Source of the DNA: Photorhabdus akhurstii | Lineage (GTDB): Bacteria; Pseudomonadota; Gammaproteobacteria; Enterobacterales; Enterobacteriaceae | Assembly: GCF_018448925.1 (NCBI RefSeq) | Contig: NZ_RCWE01000030.1 | Coordinates: forward strand, 1-55,821 | Reading direction: 5' to 3' | DNA length: 55,821 nucleotides | In this document: positions 40,903-50,219 of the stretch, one piece after another | How the letters are laid out: the number at the start of each line of letters is the position of its first letter | How positions within the stretch are numbered: the first letter of the stretch is position 1 | The notes under the pieces: model-generated | The model's database searches: none | What the model was told of the DNA's origin: nothing | What the model saw: the letters and a program-made list of their open reading frames with translations, nothing else | Translations under genes and position numbers: made by a program

Positions 40903-43203
40903 ATGAAAAATAGCGGGAAACCACAAAAAACCTCAGCTACAGCGACTACACAGCCAATTAATCGCCCCCTTCATTATGCTTTATCGAGCATAATTATGCT
41001 GAGTACTGGCCTGCCAGGTTATCTGGCGGCGCAGGAAAATGAAGAGCAAAAAGCAAAAGAAAAACCGGAAAAATCAGAGAAAGTCATTACACTTTCTACA
41101 CTTTCTGTTATTGGCGGGTTGAATAACAGCGTTAGTGCTGGAAGCTCGGTATTGAAAAAAGAGGATATTGAACGTACTCAGGCAGATAATATTGCCGAGC
41201 TGCTCGATCAACTTCCCGGCGTTTCCATGTCAGGATCGCCTCGTCCGGGCGGCCAAACTCTGAATATCTGGGGAATGGGTGATACTGAAGATGTTAAAGT
41301 CACCTTAGATGACGCGCCGAAAGGCTTCGAGAAATATCGCCAAGGCTCTATCTTTATTGAACCTGAATTAATCAAACGAGTCGATGTCGATAAAGGCCCA
41401 CATAATCTACTTGATGGTAATGGCGGATTTGGCGGAACAGTTAAAGTTGTCACCAAAGATGCCGGTGATTTATTACAACCGGGAGAAGATTTTGGTGGAT
41501 TGCTGAAATACAGTTATCACACTAATGATCGCCAAAATATTTATAGCAGCGCAGTTTATGGCCGGACAATAGAAGGCTTCGCTGACGGCTTGTTATATAT
41601 GAGCAAACGAGATGGCGGCAATATTAAACGACCGGATGGCACCCGCTTTGTTTTCTCTAAAAGTGATCAAGCATCCTATTTACTGAAAACGAATTTTTAC
41701 CTGAACGATGCTAATACATTGACACTTTCTGCGATGCGTTCTGATTCTGACGGCTGGCAGCCGTGGGCAGCAAAACGTGATGAGATAGCCGTTCCGTCAG
41801 AAGCCGACGTTGAAAAATATGGTTGGAATGAAGCCTGGCGTCGGAAGTTGGTTTATCGTGATCAAACAGACCAAAATTACACAGCTAAATGGAATATTGC
41901 ACCGGAAGATAATCCATTACTTAACCTAACAGCAACCTATGCCTATTCCAAAACCGAACAACATGATAAACGCTCTAAAAAAGCCCACAGCGGTTTTCTT
42001 GGCTCATTGGGAAATGAAAGCTGGATCGACTATGTGGATAACCTAGTAGATATAAATAATGAAAGTACTTTTATAACCGGACCGATAGAACACACATTAT
42101 TAGCCGGAGTTCGTTGGCATAAAAACCAACGTAATACCCTTATCCATGATAGAAGTAAAGACAAAAAACCTGAATATAATCATGGCTATTTTCAGCCAAC
42201 TTATATGCCTTCAGGCGAGCAAAAAACGAATAGTTTCTATTTGCAGGATACAATGGTTATCGGCAGTGTTACTGTGACGCCCGGTGTTCGCTATGACCAT
42301 ATCACCAATATTGGCAAACCCAATATCGCGACAATCTACAATGATAACTCACCAAATGTAGGTCATGATTATCGCAATGTCACCTATACAGGCTGGTCTC
42401 CTCATTTTGGCATTATGTGGAAAGCAACACAAAACCTGTCACTATTTTCAGATATCAGCCGAACATGGCGCGCTCCGTTGGTGGATGAACAGTATGAAAT
42501 GCAATATGCCAAGGCAAGTGTCACTGCCACCAGCCGTAACTTGGATGTAGAAAGAATAACTGGTTTACGCTTCGGTGCGCTTCTGAATTTCAATAGCCTG
42601 CTGGCGGACCAAGATAGTTTGCAAATCCGTACGACTTTATTCCGTAATAGAGGCAAGGATGAAATATTTACCCGTCGCGGAATAGTATGTAAATCACCGG
42701 ATTGCGAAAAGCCTTTATCCAACTACCGTAATTTACCGGGATATACCATTCAAGGATTGGAAATCGAGACTTTCTACGACAGCAATTACTTATTCGGAAA
42801 ACTTTCTTATTCGACTATCCGTGGTCAGAGAGATACTTCACCTCGCGATCCGTGGGGTAATAAAACCTGGATTGCGGAAATTCCCCCCACCTCTGCCCGC
42901 GCCATGTTAGGCGTAAAAATCCCTCAATGGCAGATGGCAATAGGCTGGACCGGAGATTTTATCCGTAAACAAGACAGATCGCCTAAAGATGGAGATCCAA
43001 TGGCAACACTCTGGTCAATACCCAAAAGCAAAGGTTATGCACTGCATGGCTTATTCGCCAGTTGGCAACCTACTTTCTGGCAAGGTTTTGAAGCGCGTGT
43101 CACGGTAAATAACCTGTTTAATCGGGATTATTACCCATACCTCGGTGAATCGGTTTCCGGGATTGGACGTAACATTAAATTCAGCGTCTCGCAGAAGTTC
43201 TAA
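40903..43203 (+). CDS. TonB-dependent outer-membrane receptor (haem/haemoglobin-receptor type)
   Basis: 766 residues from the ATG at 40903. A long signal peptide (to about residue 43, ...GLPGYLAA) is followed by a TonB-box-like TLSTLSVIG and a plug domain (about 60-180: ERTQADNIAELLDQLPGVSMSG, GFGGTVKVVTKD). A 22-strand barrel ends in the aromatic terminal Phe (KFSVSQKF). AKWNIAPEDNPLLNLTATYAYS and SLFSDISRTWRAPLVDEQYE resemble HasR/HemR-type receptors. No haem transport genes are adjacent. No convincing Fur box was seen upstream. A fragment of a FecI-like sigma factor lies 2.8 kb downstream. The ligand is unproven. Confidence 0.88.
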   Translation: MKNSGKPQKTSATATTQPINRPLHYALSSIIMLSTGLPGYLAAQENEEQKAKEKPEKSEKVITLSTLSVIGGLNNSVSAGSSVLKKEDIERTQADNIAELLDQLPGVSMSGSPRPGGQTLNIWGMGDTEDVKVTLDDAPKGFEKYRQGSIFIEPELIKRVDVDKGPHNLLDGNGGFGGTVKVVTKDAGDLLQPGEDFGGLLKYSYHTNDRQNIYSSAVYGRTIEGFADGLLYMSKRDGGNIKRPDGTRFVFSKSDQASYLLKTNFYLNDANTLTLSAMRSDSDGWQPWAAKRDEIAVPSEADVEKYGWNEAWRRKLVYRDQTDQNYTAKWNIAPEDNPLLNLTATYAYSKTEQHDKRSKKAHSGFLGSLGNESWIDYVDNLVDINNESTFITGPIEHTLLAGVRWHKNQRNTLIHDRSKDKKPEYNHGYFQPTYMPSGEQKTNSFYLQDTMVIGSVTVTPGVRYDHITNIGKPNIATIYNDNSPNVGHDYRNVTYTGWSPHFGIMWKATQNLSLFSDISRTWRAPLVDEQYEMQYAKASVTATSRNLDVERITGLRFGALLNFNSLLADQDSLQIRTTLFRNRGKDEIFTRRGIVCKSPDCEKPLSNYRNLPGYTIQGLEIETFYDSNYLFGKLSYSTIRGQRDTSPRDPWGNKTWIAEIPPTSARAMLGVKIPQWQMAIGWTGDFIRKQDRSPKDGDPMATLWSIPKSKGYALHGLFASWQPTFWQGFEARVTVNNLFNRDYYPYLGESVSGIGRNIKFSVSQKF

Positions 43204-43215
43204 TATCCCCCCCAA

Positions 43216-43238
43216 AGTTCCCTCTGTTTGAGGGAACT
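43216..43238 (+). terminator. Hairpin after the TonB receptor gene
   Basis: AGTTCCCTC-TGTTT-GAGGGAACT perfect stem 12 bp past the stop; no T run follows. Confidence 0.5.
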
Positions 43239-43736
43239 CAGACTGTTGACCATTCAGCTCTCCAAGTTTCTTTCTCACCCTGACGCTGAAATATCGCAAC
43301 TGACTGTTCTTCTGAAAAATCACACTTATTTAGTTGAATAAATTATTAATTTTAATTAACAATAATTACCTTGATTGATAAAATAGTCATTTCTTTATTG
43401 AAAAAGGTATGTTGTCGTCAGAATGGATACCTGTTAATTAAGACTCTTATTATTTTATCGTATGGTTCATCTTATTTAGGCTTTTTCGCTCCACATGATT
43501 TAACTATCCTTTTAACACGCTTATTTATATGCATTTTTTTCTTACTTTATATCTTATAGTAAAAAATGTTAATTGATATTTCCATGTGTACACCGTCAGA
43601 GTTATTATTTTTTCCGCCGACAAAAAAGAACATTTCATAAATTTCGCAGAAATCAATACCTATTTTTCTAGTGCTTGAGCTTACTATCTTTATCAAATAT
43701 CATTAGATATATTTTACTATACCCCGGAAATAGAAT
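43239..43736. other. AT-rich intergenic region
   Basis: About 500 bp between the receptor and the alaX-like operon. A 62-codon hydrophobic open frame (43371-43559) has no ribosome binding site I trust. The promoter of the downstream operon should be here, but I cannot place it. Confidence 0.5.
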
Positions 43737-44369
43737 ATGACGGAACGTATTTATCTGTCCAGTCAGGTACTGACTGGTGATATTGAGGTAATTGATTGTA
43801 TGCCTCGCGATGATGGTCGTTATGCCGTATGGCTGAAATCTACTATGTTTCACCCTCAAGGTGGGGGTCAGCCCAGCGATATGGGCTGGATCAATGAAGT
43901 GGAGGTAGTTCACGTTTCTGTGGAAGACGGCGAAATCGTTCATCTAACCATAGAGCCAGTGGCACCGGGAAGCGTTTTTGCCCGTGTTGATGGTGAACGT
44001 CGCCAATTACATTCGCGGCTGCATTCAGCCGGACATCTTATTGGGCATGTAGTTGAGCTAGCGATGTGGCACCCAATTAAAGCTCACCACTGGCCGGGTG
44101 AAGGAAGAATAGTATTCAAGCCGGGAGTGGATGCTCAAAGTGTATCGGCAGAGTACATACAGATGATCTGTGAGAACTATATTACAAAAGATTTACCGTG
44201 CAGAGTGACTTTGAGAGACGATGGATTCCGAGAAGTCAGCTTCGGTCATTTTACGCCTTACCTCTGCGGTGGTACCCATGTGACATCGCTAGGGCAACTG
44301 GGAGGTATCAGAGTACAGGAGGTGCAGATAAAGAAGGGCAATCTAATCGTTCATTATGATGTGGTTTGA
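43737..44369 (+). CDS. AlaX-like stand-alone tRNA-editing protein
   Basis: 210 residues homologous to the editing domain of alanyl-tRNA synthetase. HPQGGGQPSD at 39-48 is the second-domain signature. The zinc ligands are complete: His96 and His100 in HSAGH, and Cys177 and His181 in CGGTH. The family hydrolyses mischarged aminoacyl-tRNA in trans (Ser/Gly-tRNA-Ala and others). It heads a three-gene operon with an Fe(II)/2OG oxygenase and an amino-acid exporter, which suggests it clears tRNA charged with an unusual amino acid handled by the neighbours. Which tRNA is recognised cannot be told from the sequence. Confidence 0.9.
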   Translation: MTERIYLSSQVLTGDIEVIDCMPRDDGRYAVWLKSTMFHPQGGGQPSDMGWINEVEVVHVSVEDGEIVHLTIEPVAPGSVFARVDGERRQLHSRLHSAGHLIGHVVELAMWHPIKAHHWPGEGRIVFKPGVDAQSVSAEYIQMICENYITKDLPCRVTLRDDGFREVSFGHFTPYLCGGTHVTSLGQLGGIRVQEVQIKKGNLIVHYDVV

Positions 44370-44423
44370 TGGCTAACCGCATTGTTTCAGAGCATTATAG
44401 GTAACGATAAGGAAAGAGATAAT

Positions 44424-45194
44424 ATGATTATAGAAACTGATCGTCTTGATGCTACTTATATAGAAAAACTTGCTGACCAGGAAGTTCTGGCCATTCGAGT
44501 AAAGCAATTTATTCCTAGTGTTTTAGCGATGAAACTGGGTAAAAAAATACTGGGGCATGGATTTGATAAGTATTTGAATGCACCGAGCATAGGACGGATT
44601 GGAATGGCATTTTATGAGGCAGAAAATGAACCACCTCGTGTAGCTGATTATTTTGAAAGTGTGTTTAAAAACATCAATGACTTGCGGCAACGCTGTTCAC
44701 CTTATCTATCTCCGATGGATCTGATGAGATGTACTCTGGATGAGATTTGGTCTGCCGGCGCTCAACTAGAAACACTTTATGGAAAGAAAATGTACGTGGG
44801 GCTGTCGAGGGTGATTAAACCCGGAGTTACCTTTCTTGCTCATCACGACATTTTTGCTAAGGATGCCCCAGATAGTTTCAGAGCTAAGAGCCTACAAGCA
44901 CAGTTTGCGGCTAATGTTTATCTTGCTATGCCCAGTGAAGGCGGTGCCTTACAGATTTGGAAAGATAAACTTTCTCCCGAAGAGTTTGATTCTATGCGTG
45001 GTGACAGTTATGGCATTGAACCTTCCTTGCTCGGTAAACCAGAGCTGGAGATCCAACCAGATGTGGGTGATCTTTTGATCTTTAACTCCCAATGTATGCA
45101 CGCCGTGACTGCTGGTGTAGACGATCTACGTTTGAGCTTGTCATGTTTTATTGGCTACCGCGGAGCGGCAAACCCGCTGTCATTCTGGAGTTAA
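44424..45194 (+). CDS. Fe(II)/2-oxoglutarate-dependent oxygenase
   Basis: 256 residues from the ATG at 44424 (AAGGAAAGAG five bases upstream). The double-stranded beta-helix has the iron facial triad His140-x-Asp142 (LAHHDIF) and His226 (QCMHAVTAG), with Arg236 (DLRLSLS) placed to bind 2-oxoglutarate. Between them lie FAANVYLAMPSEGGALQIW and VGDLLIFNS, typical of P4H/PKHD-type hydroxylases acting on amino acids or peptides. No signal peptide. Its own stop is one base before the exporter start. The substrate is unknown; the operon suggests a free amino acid. Confidence 0.88.
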   Translation: MIIETDRLDATYIEKLADQEVLAIRVKQFIPSVLAMKLGKKILGHGFDKYLNAPSIGRIGMAFYEAENEPPRVADYFESVFKNINDLRQRCSPYLSPMDLMRCTLDEIWSAGAQLETLYGKKMYVGLSRVIKPGVTFLAHHDIFAKDAPDSFRAKSLQAQFAANVYLAMPSEGGALQIWKDKLSPEEFDSMRGDSYGIEPSLLGKPELEIQPDVGDLLIFNSQCMHAVTAGVDDLRLSLSCFIGYRGAANPLSFWS

Positions 45195-45195
45195 T

Positions 45196-45834
45196 ATGTT
45201 GTATAACTATTGGGGGGAATTTCTAGGACTGGCGGTGATTCATTTTCTGGCAGTGGTAGCACCGGGGCCAGATTTCGCTGTTACCATACGACAAAGTGTG
45301 AGGTTTGGTCGCTGGGCTGGGATGTGTACGGCAGTGGGTATCGGAGCGGGAATATCAGTACATGTCATCTATACACTAGTGGGGGTTAGCGCATTGATGC
45401 ATACCACTCCGTGGTTAATGGAATTAGCAAAACTTGTCGGCGGAACTTACATCATATGGCTCGGTATCAAATTTATCAGGAGTAAGCCTACCGATTTGGC
45501 TGTCTTAGAAAATGAGGGAATTGTTCAAGCTTCACAGAGTAGATGGAAAGCATTTCTGATGGGGTTTATGACAAACGCCCTTAATCCTAAGGCGACGTTG
45601 TTCTTTTTGGCAGTTTTCACGACTGTGGTGAGTAGCAATACACCTATCCCGATACAAATATTTTATGGGGCGTGGATGTGTGTGGTCAATGCGGTATGGT
45701 TTGTATTGGTCAGTGTTATTTTTTCTAATGTATTGATTCGTAATAAATTTATACGCAAAGGGTATTGGTTCGAGCGGGTGATGGGACTGGTGCTGATCGG
45801 ATTTGCTGTTCGGTTATTATTCATGTCTGTTTGA
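45196..45834 (+). CDS. LysE/RhtB-family amino-acid exporter
   Basis: 212 residues from the ATG at 45196 (GGAG upstream, one base after the preceding stop). Six hydrophobic helices with the family signature VAPGPDFAVTIRQSVRFGRWAGM at 20-42 and NPKATLFFLAVF in helix 4. Family members export Thr, homoserine, Lys, Arg or non-standard amino acids. Here it probably exports the product or substrate of the oxygenase next door. The gene ends 43 bp before an ERIC element. Confidence 0.92.
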   Translation: MLYNYWGEFLGLAVIHFLAVVAPGPDFAVTIRQSVRFGRWAGMCTAVGIGAGISVHVIYTLVGVSALMHTTPWLMELAKLVGGTYIIWLGIKFIRSKPTDLAVLENEGIVQASQSRWKAFLMGFMTNALNPKATLFFLAVFTTVVSSNTPIPIQIFYGAWMCVVNAVWFVLVSVIFSNVLIRNKFIRKGYWFERVMGLVLIGFAVRLLFMSV

Positions 45835-45877
45835 ATTTCTCCAAAATAGGGATTGGCAACGAACGTCTCAATACTGG

Positions 45878-45991
45878 TATATCCTATGAATTTCAAGATG
45901 CATCGAGACGGCAAGGAAGCGAATCCCCGGGAACATAGGTAACTATGTGACCGGGGTGAGCGAATGCAGCCAACAAAGGGTAACGGGTATA
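45878..45991. repeat. ERIC element, copy 4 (inverted, 13 bp shorter)
   Basis: Opposite orientation to the other four (runs GAATCCCCGGGAACATAGG ... GTGACCGGGGTGAGCG ... GGGTATA). It has lost about 13 bp in the AACTTGAAAGATGA segment near its right end. Confidence 0.88.
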
Positions 45992-46031
45992 TTACCGTCG
46001 AAGAAAGACCGAAAAGAACTATCTGGAATAC

Positions 46032-46280
46032 ATGAACTCGACACCAGAAATAACTATGCCTTCTGCTGAAAGCAGAATCGCCACATTTGAACAGCTTGAA
46101 AAACTCGATATCACTCTCAATAAATTGCCAGTTCAAGTAAAAAGCGCTTTTTTGCTGGCACAACTACAGGGTCTGCGTTATAGCGAAATCGCTGATCAAC
46201 TTCAGGTTTCTTCCAGTTCAGTAAAACAGTATTTGCAACAAGCACATAACAAATGTAAAAAAATTCAAATTCTCACTTAA
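46032..46280 (+). pseudogene. Fragment of a FecI-like ECF sigma factor (region 4 only)
   Basis: 82 codons. LNKLPVQVKSAFLLAQLQGL then YSEIADQLQVSSSSVKQYLQQAHNKC is sigma region 4 of the FecI type (helix-turn-helix binding the -35 element). Region 2, needed for core binding and -10 recognition, is missing, and the DNA where it should be is occupied by an ERIC element and the exporter gene. Most likely the 3' end of a lost iron-transport sigma gene, perhaps once linked to the TonB receptor at 40.9 kb. A free region-4 protein cannot be excluded. Confidence 0.75.
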
Positions 46281-46382
46281 AATCCAAAAAACCGTGTTAC
46301 ATTCAAAATTGATTTCATCATGAAATCATTAAAAAGATTAATTATTTCAATTTAACTATAATTGGATATTATGGAGAAAACG

Positions 46383-47258
46383 ATGCGACACGGAATTACC
46401 GCTGCAATCCTACTTTGCTGCTCTGCCAGCACTTTCGCAACAACACCACAAATTATCGCTCATCGTGCTGGTACAGGTGATGCACCTGAAAATACCGAGT
46501 ACGCCATTTCCAAATCCTTAGAGAATAAAGCAGATGCTATTTGGATCACTGTTCAGCTTTCAAAGGATGGTATTCCAGTACTCTATCGTCCGTCAGACCT
46601 AAATAGCTTGACCAATAAAAGTGGACTCGTTTCTGCTTATAAAGCAAGCCAGTTGGCTAAATTTGATGCCGGTTACAAATTTGGCTCTGATGGTCATCAT
46701 CCATTCCGTAATAAAGGGTTAGGTATTCCAACATTAGAACAAGTCTTAAAAAAATATCCAGATACTTTCTTCTATATTGATCTTAAATCACCGGATGCAG
46801 ATCCAGCACAACAAGCCAAAGCGCTTGAAAAAGTACTGACCAAACAAAAAGCGCTTGCCCGTACCCGTTTCTATTCCACTAATGAGACTTACCTGAACGC
46901 ATTACCGGCAACAATTCAGCGTTTTGAAAGCCGTGATAAAACCCGCACCATGCTGGCAAATATCACAATGGCTCATCAATGCGATATCCCTGCAAATACC
47001 GACACCGCTCGCTGGTATGGTTTGGAAATGCGTCGTAACGTCGAAGTTGTTGAGAAATATACTCTTGGTGAAGCACGTTCCAAATCAGTATTGTCATGGG
47101 ATAAGGAAGCAATGGAGTGTTTCCGTGCTAATGGCGGAGCTAACATCATTTTATTTGGCATTAAAACTGAGGAAGATTTCAAACAAGCTAAAGAGCTTGG
47201 CGCCGATGGTGTGCTGGTGGATTCTCCCAAGCTGTTCAGTACCTTCAAAGCAAAATAA
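46383..47258 (+). CDS. Secreted glycerophosphodiester phosphodiesterase-like protein
   Basis: 291 residues from the ATG at 46383, with GGAG six bases upstream. The signal peptide ends at STFA-TTP (residue 19), so the mature protein is periplasmic or secreted. GDPD-fold landmarks: IIAHRAGTGDAPENT (His27, Arg28, Glu36) and FFYIDLKSP. The metal-binding segment reads IWITVQLSKDGIPVLYRP where active GDPDs have E-x-D...HD, so both acidic ligands and the second His are gone (Trp54, Thr56, Tyr68). The same changes seem to define a subfamily known in other proteobacteria. Phosphodiesterase activity is doubtful. Confidence 0.8.
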   Translation: MRHGITAAILLCCSASTFATTPQIIAHRAGTGDAPENTEYAISKSLENKADAIWITVQLSKDGIPVLYRPSDLNSLTNKSGLVSAYKASQLAKFDAGYKFGSDGHHPFRNKGLGIPTLEQVLKKYPDTFFYIDLKSPDADPAQQAKALEKVLTKQKALARTRFYSTNETYLNALPATIQRFESRDKTRTMLANITMAHQCDIPANTDTARWYGLEMRRNVEVVEKYTLGEARSKSVLSWDKEAMECFRANGGANIILFGIKTEEDFKQAKELGADGVLVDSPKLFSTFKAK

Positions 47259-47417
47259 GAATTGGGGGTTCCCAGAAAGAAACTCCTCAGTAATCATTTT
47301 GGAGGAACACTTTCCCCCATATAGACAAAACCTTATATAGATAAAACAAGGCAAAACCTGCGTTCTTCTGCGGGTTTTGCCCACTGAATCGCACTCTCCA
47401 AGCCCAAGATAAGATTT

Positions 47418-49343
47418 TTAATAATCAATCTCCAATTTCTTTAAGCGTGAGATCAATGTCGTTGGGTTAATTCCCAATAATTTTGCCGCGCCATCATCGC
47501 CAAAAATTTTCCCTTTGCATTGTTTAACAGCAAGAGAGAGATTTTTAATCTCCAAATCTTTCAGTTGCTGCATGGTCAGCACGACTTCAATTTGTTGAAG
47601 TTTATTGTGAATATTCTGATGCGTAGTTTCATTTTGTTGTTGATCTTGTTCTAGCAAATATCTAAAGGAAACAGTGCCTTGTTTCGCTATAATTAGCGCG
47701 CGTTCAATGACATTTTGCAATTCACGAATATTGCCAGGCCAGTCATATTGCTGTAGTTCTAAAATATGCCTTTGTGAAAATGGCAGATAATTAATTTTAC
47801 GCTTGTCACAAATCAACTTAGTAAAATGCGTAACCAAAAGTGGAATATCTTCTTTACGATCACGTAAAGCGGGTGAATAAATCGGGAATACATTTAAACG
47901 GAAATAGAGGTCTTCACGAAAGCGCTTGTGTTTAACTTCTTCTTTTAAATTGCGGTTAGTGGCAGCAATAATCCGCACATTCACATGTCGCGTTTTTTCT
48001 TCGCCAACCCGCTCAAAGGTTCCTTCCTGCAATACACGCAGCAGTTTACTTTGTAACTCGATAGGAATTTCGCCAATTTCATCTAAAAATAGTGTGCCCT
48101 GATCTGCCAATTCAAAACGTCCGGCACGGTCACGCACAGCCCCAGTAAATGCGCCTTTGACATGTCCGAAAAATTCACTTTCAAACAGTTCCGAAGGAAT
48201 GGCGGCACAATTGACTCGAATAAGTGGTTGCTGTTGACGGTGACTGGATTGGTGAATAGCACGAGCAATCAGCTCTTTGCCTGTACCTGATTCACCATAA
48301 ATCATCACATTGGCATCAGTTGGGGCGACCACCTTGATTTTTTCAATAATCTGTAAAATGGATGCACTACTGCCAATAATTTCATCATATTGATTTTCAT
48401 GTAAAATTTCCTCTTGCAGATATTCATTTTGCTGTTCTAGCCGGCTTTTTAAATCTTGTAACTCTTCAAGGGCATGGGTTAATTGCTTTTCGGTATTCAG
48501 CCGATCGGTAATATCGCGAAACACCACTACCGCGCCAATAATTTCACCATCACGAATCACCGGAGTACTGGTAAATTCCACCGGAAAGCAACTGCCGTCA
48601 CGACGCCAAAAAATTTCCTGAACCCCCTCATGCACAATACCATCATGCACCGCTGCATAAATCGGGCACTCTTCTTCAGGATAAGGGTCGCCATTTTCAT
48701 GGGTATGGTGATGAATCTTATGGATATTGTCACTCAATACATCTTCAGGTTGCAGCCCCAACATTTTAGCCCCGACAGGGTTAATAAAAGTACACAAGCC
48801 TTGTTTGTTAATACTGTAAATACCGTCACCGACTGAACTCAGCAATAAATGCTTGCCTGTGTCGGAGTCAATAAGTAGCTCTTGTAAGGCTTGCGATTCT
48901 TTTAAACCTGTACAAATGGCTTTATTGGTATTTTTATTGAGTTGGCGCAGTTCTAAATCTTTGACATCCACCAGCGACCATATCAGCAAGGTTTTATTTT
49001 TATAGGGCAATGAAACAGAAGTAATATCCAATTGGATTTTTTCACCGTTTTTATCAAAGATATACAGCTCATTGTTCCAAGCCCACCCTTTCGCCAAAGC
49101 GCCTTCGGTAAATGCCACAAGATACGGCAGTTGTCTGAAATGACCAAAAATGGAAGTCACCGTTTTTTGAATAATTTCATGACGTTCATATTGTAATAAT
49201 CGGGTGGCGCTAATATTCACATCAATAAACTGGTTTTGATGTGGGTCCAATACAATTAATGCCTGTGACGTGTGTTCAAATACCAACGGGCGAGTCGAGT
49301 CTTCATAAACTACCCAGTCTGAAATAAAGTCAGTCGTATTCAT
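47418..49343 (-). CDS. Sigma-54-dependent transcriptional activator (PAS-PAS-AAA+-Fis)
   Basis: 641 residues from the ATG at 49343. Two N-terminal PAS sensor domains (about 20-130 and 162-282, the second with the PAC ending [10 protein letters not shown]) and a coiled-coil (283-316) precede the AAA+ domain. That domain has Walker A GESGTGKE (350-357), the sigma-54 contact loop GAFTGA (397-402) and Walker [12 protein letters not shown] Fis-type helix-turn-helix ends the protein ([21 protein letters not shown]). It is divergent from the Nit1C operon, which has a sigma-54 promoter, so it is very likely its activator. An ERIC element begins three bases upstream of the start codon, leaving no clear Shine-Dalgarno. 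Confidence 0.93.
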   Translation of the reverse strand: MNTTDFISDWVVYEDSTRPLVFEHTSQALIVLDPHQNQFIDVNISATRLLQYERHEIIQKTVTSIFGHFRQLPYLVAFTEGALAKGWAWNNELYIFDKNGEKIQLDITSVSLPYKNKTLLIWSLVDVKDLELRQLNKNTNKAICTGLKESQALQELLIDSDTGKHLLLSSVGDGIYSINKQGLCTFINPVGAKMLGLQPEDVLSDNIHKIHHHTHENGDPYPEEECPIYAAVHDGIVHEGVQEIFWRRDGSCFPVEFTSTPVIRDGEIIGAVVVFRDITDRLNTEKQLTHALEELQDLKSRLEQQNEYLQEEILHENQYDEIIGSSASILQIIEKIKVVAPTDANVMIYGESGTGKELIARAIHQSSHRQQQPLIRVNCAAIPSELFESEFFGHVKGAFTGAVRDRAGRFELADQGTLFLDEIGEIPIELQSKLLRVLQEGTFERVGEEKTRHVNVRIIAATNRNLKEEVKHKRFREDLYFRLNVFPIYSPALRDRKEDIPLLVTHFTKLICDKRKINYLPFSQRHILELQQYDWPGNIRELQNVIERALIIAKQGTVSFRYLLEQDQQQNETTHQNIHNKLQQIEVVLTMQQLKDLEIKNLSLAVKQCKGKIFGDDGAAKLLGINPTTLISRLKKLEIDY

Positions 49344-49345
49344 AC

Positions 49346-49472
49346 TATACCCGTCATCTTTCAAGTTGCCTCTTTGTTGGCTGCACTCGCTCACCTCGGT
49401 CACATAGTTTGCTATGCTCCCGGGGATTCACTCCCTTGCCGTCGCGATGCATCTTTAAATCCATAGGGTATA
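49346..49472. repeat. ERIC element, copy 5
   Basis: Complete 127-bp copy between TATACCCGTC and GGGTATA, inserted between the activator start codon and the putative activator binding sites. Confidence 0.92.
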
Positions 49473-49506
49473 TGAAGTTTCATAATTTAAGCTATGAAAT
49501 TTCATA
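49471..49506 (+). promoter_or_regulatory. Paired palindromes, putative enhancer sites of the sigma-54 activator
   Basis: TATGAAGTTTCATA at 49471-49484 (one central mismatch) and the perfect palindrome TATGAAATTTCATA at 49493-49506. Their starts are 22 bp apart, about two helical turns, so both face one side of the DNA. They end about 120 bp upstream of the -24 element of the Nit1C promoter, a usual distance for activator binding. Confidence 0.7.
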
Positions 49507-49626
49507 ATACTACGAAAAATCCTAATTCCCTAGTAGTTCAATTTATCTCCATGAAAAATATTTTTATAAAAATTAAATGATATTTTTCAATGTAATAAGA
49601 ATTAACTTCCGTTCCAAAATATAACT

Positions 49627-49642
49627 TGGCACAGCTCTCGCA
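49627..49642 (+). promoter_or_regulatory. Sigma-54 promoter of the Nit1C operon
   Basis: TGGCAC-N5-TCGCA matches TGGCAC-N5-TTGCA with one mismatch; the -24 GG (49628) and -12 GC (49640) are 12 bp apart as required. The first gene starts 65 bp downstream. Confidence 0.82.
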
Positions 49643-49707
49643 TTAATACAGTCAGACTAGACTACATGTTGGTTCATTCCCAAATAACATTGAACTAGGA
49701 GTTGGTT

Positions 49708-50190
49708 ATGCCAAACATTGATATCGAACAATATAAAGACGGCGATTTTCTCGTTGATTATGAAGAAAAAGTGTTTGAGGACGTCAAAGCCCAGCCAGGT
49801 GAAAAGGCATTGGTGACTTTCCATACCGTTGCATTTGAAGGATCAATTGGCTTGGTCAATGTGTTACAGGCAAAACGTCTGTTGCGTAAAGGCTTTGAAA
49901 CCAAAATCTTGCTTTACGGCCCAGGCGTGCAATTGGGTGTACAACGCGGTTTTCCAACTTTAGGGGCAGAAGCTTTTCCGGGTCATCTGGCCGTCAATAA
50001 TCAGTTGAAAGCCTTTATGGCAGAAGGCGGCGAAGTCTATGCCTGCCGTTTTGCGTTGCAAGCATTATATGGGCAAACCGAAAAAGCGCTTATTCCGGGA
50101 ATTCGGCCAATTAATCCATTGGATGTAATGGATTTAAGACTGCTGATGCGTCGTGACAATGCCTTAATCATTGATACCTGGACTGCCTAA
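49708..50190 (+). CDS. nitB: NitB, MSMEG_0572/Sll0783-family nitrogen starvation protein
   Basis: 160 residues from the ATG at 49708, with AGGAG six bases upstream. It belongs to the MSMEG_0572/Sll0783 family named for nitrogen-starvation induction, found in Nit1C clusters; [29 protein letters not shown] and [16 protein letters not shown] suggest a DsrE/F-like sulphur-relay-type fold, which is inference. No signal peptide. First gene of the operon behind the sigma-54 promoter. The biochemical function is not known. Confidence 0.88.
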   Translation: MPNIDIEQYKDGDFLVDYEEKVFEDVKAQPGEKALVTFHTVAFEGSIGLVNVLQAKRLLRKGFETKILLYGPGVQLGVQRGFPTLGAEAFPGHLAVNNQLKAFMAEGGEVYACRFALQALYGQTEKALIPGIRPINPLDVMDLRLLMRRDNALIIDTWTA

Positions 50191-50219
50191 GTAAACATAA
50201 ACTATAAGGGGATAAGGTT

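Noticed and set aside
43371-43559. 62-codon hydrophobic open frame after the TonB receptor
   Set aside because: TTG start without a Shine-Dalgarno and strongly AT-biased composition; not supported.
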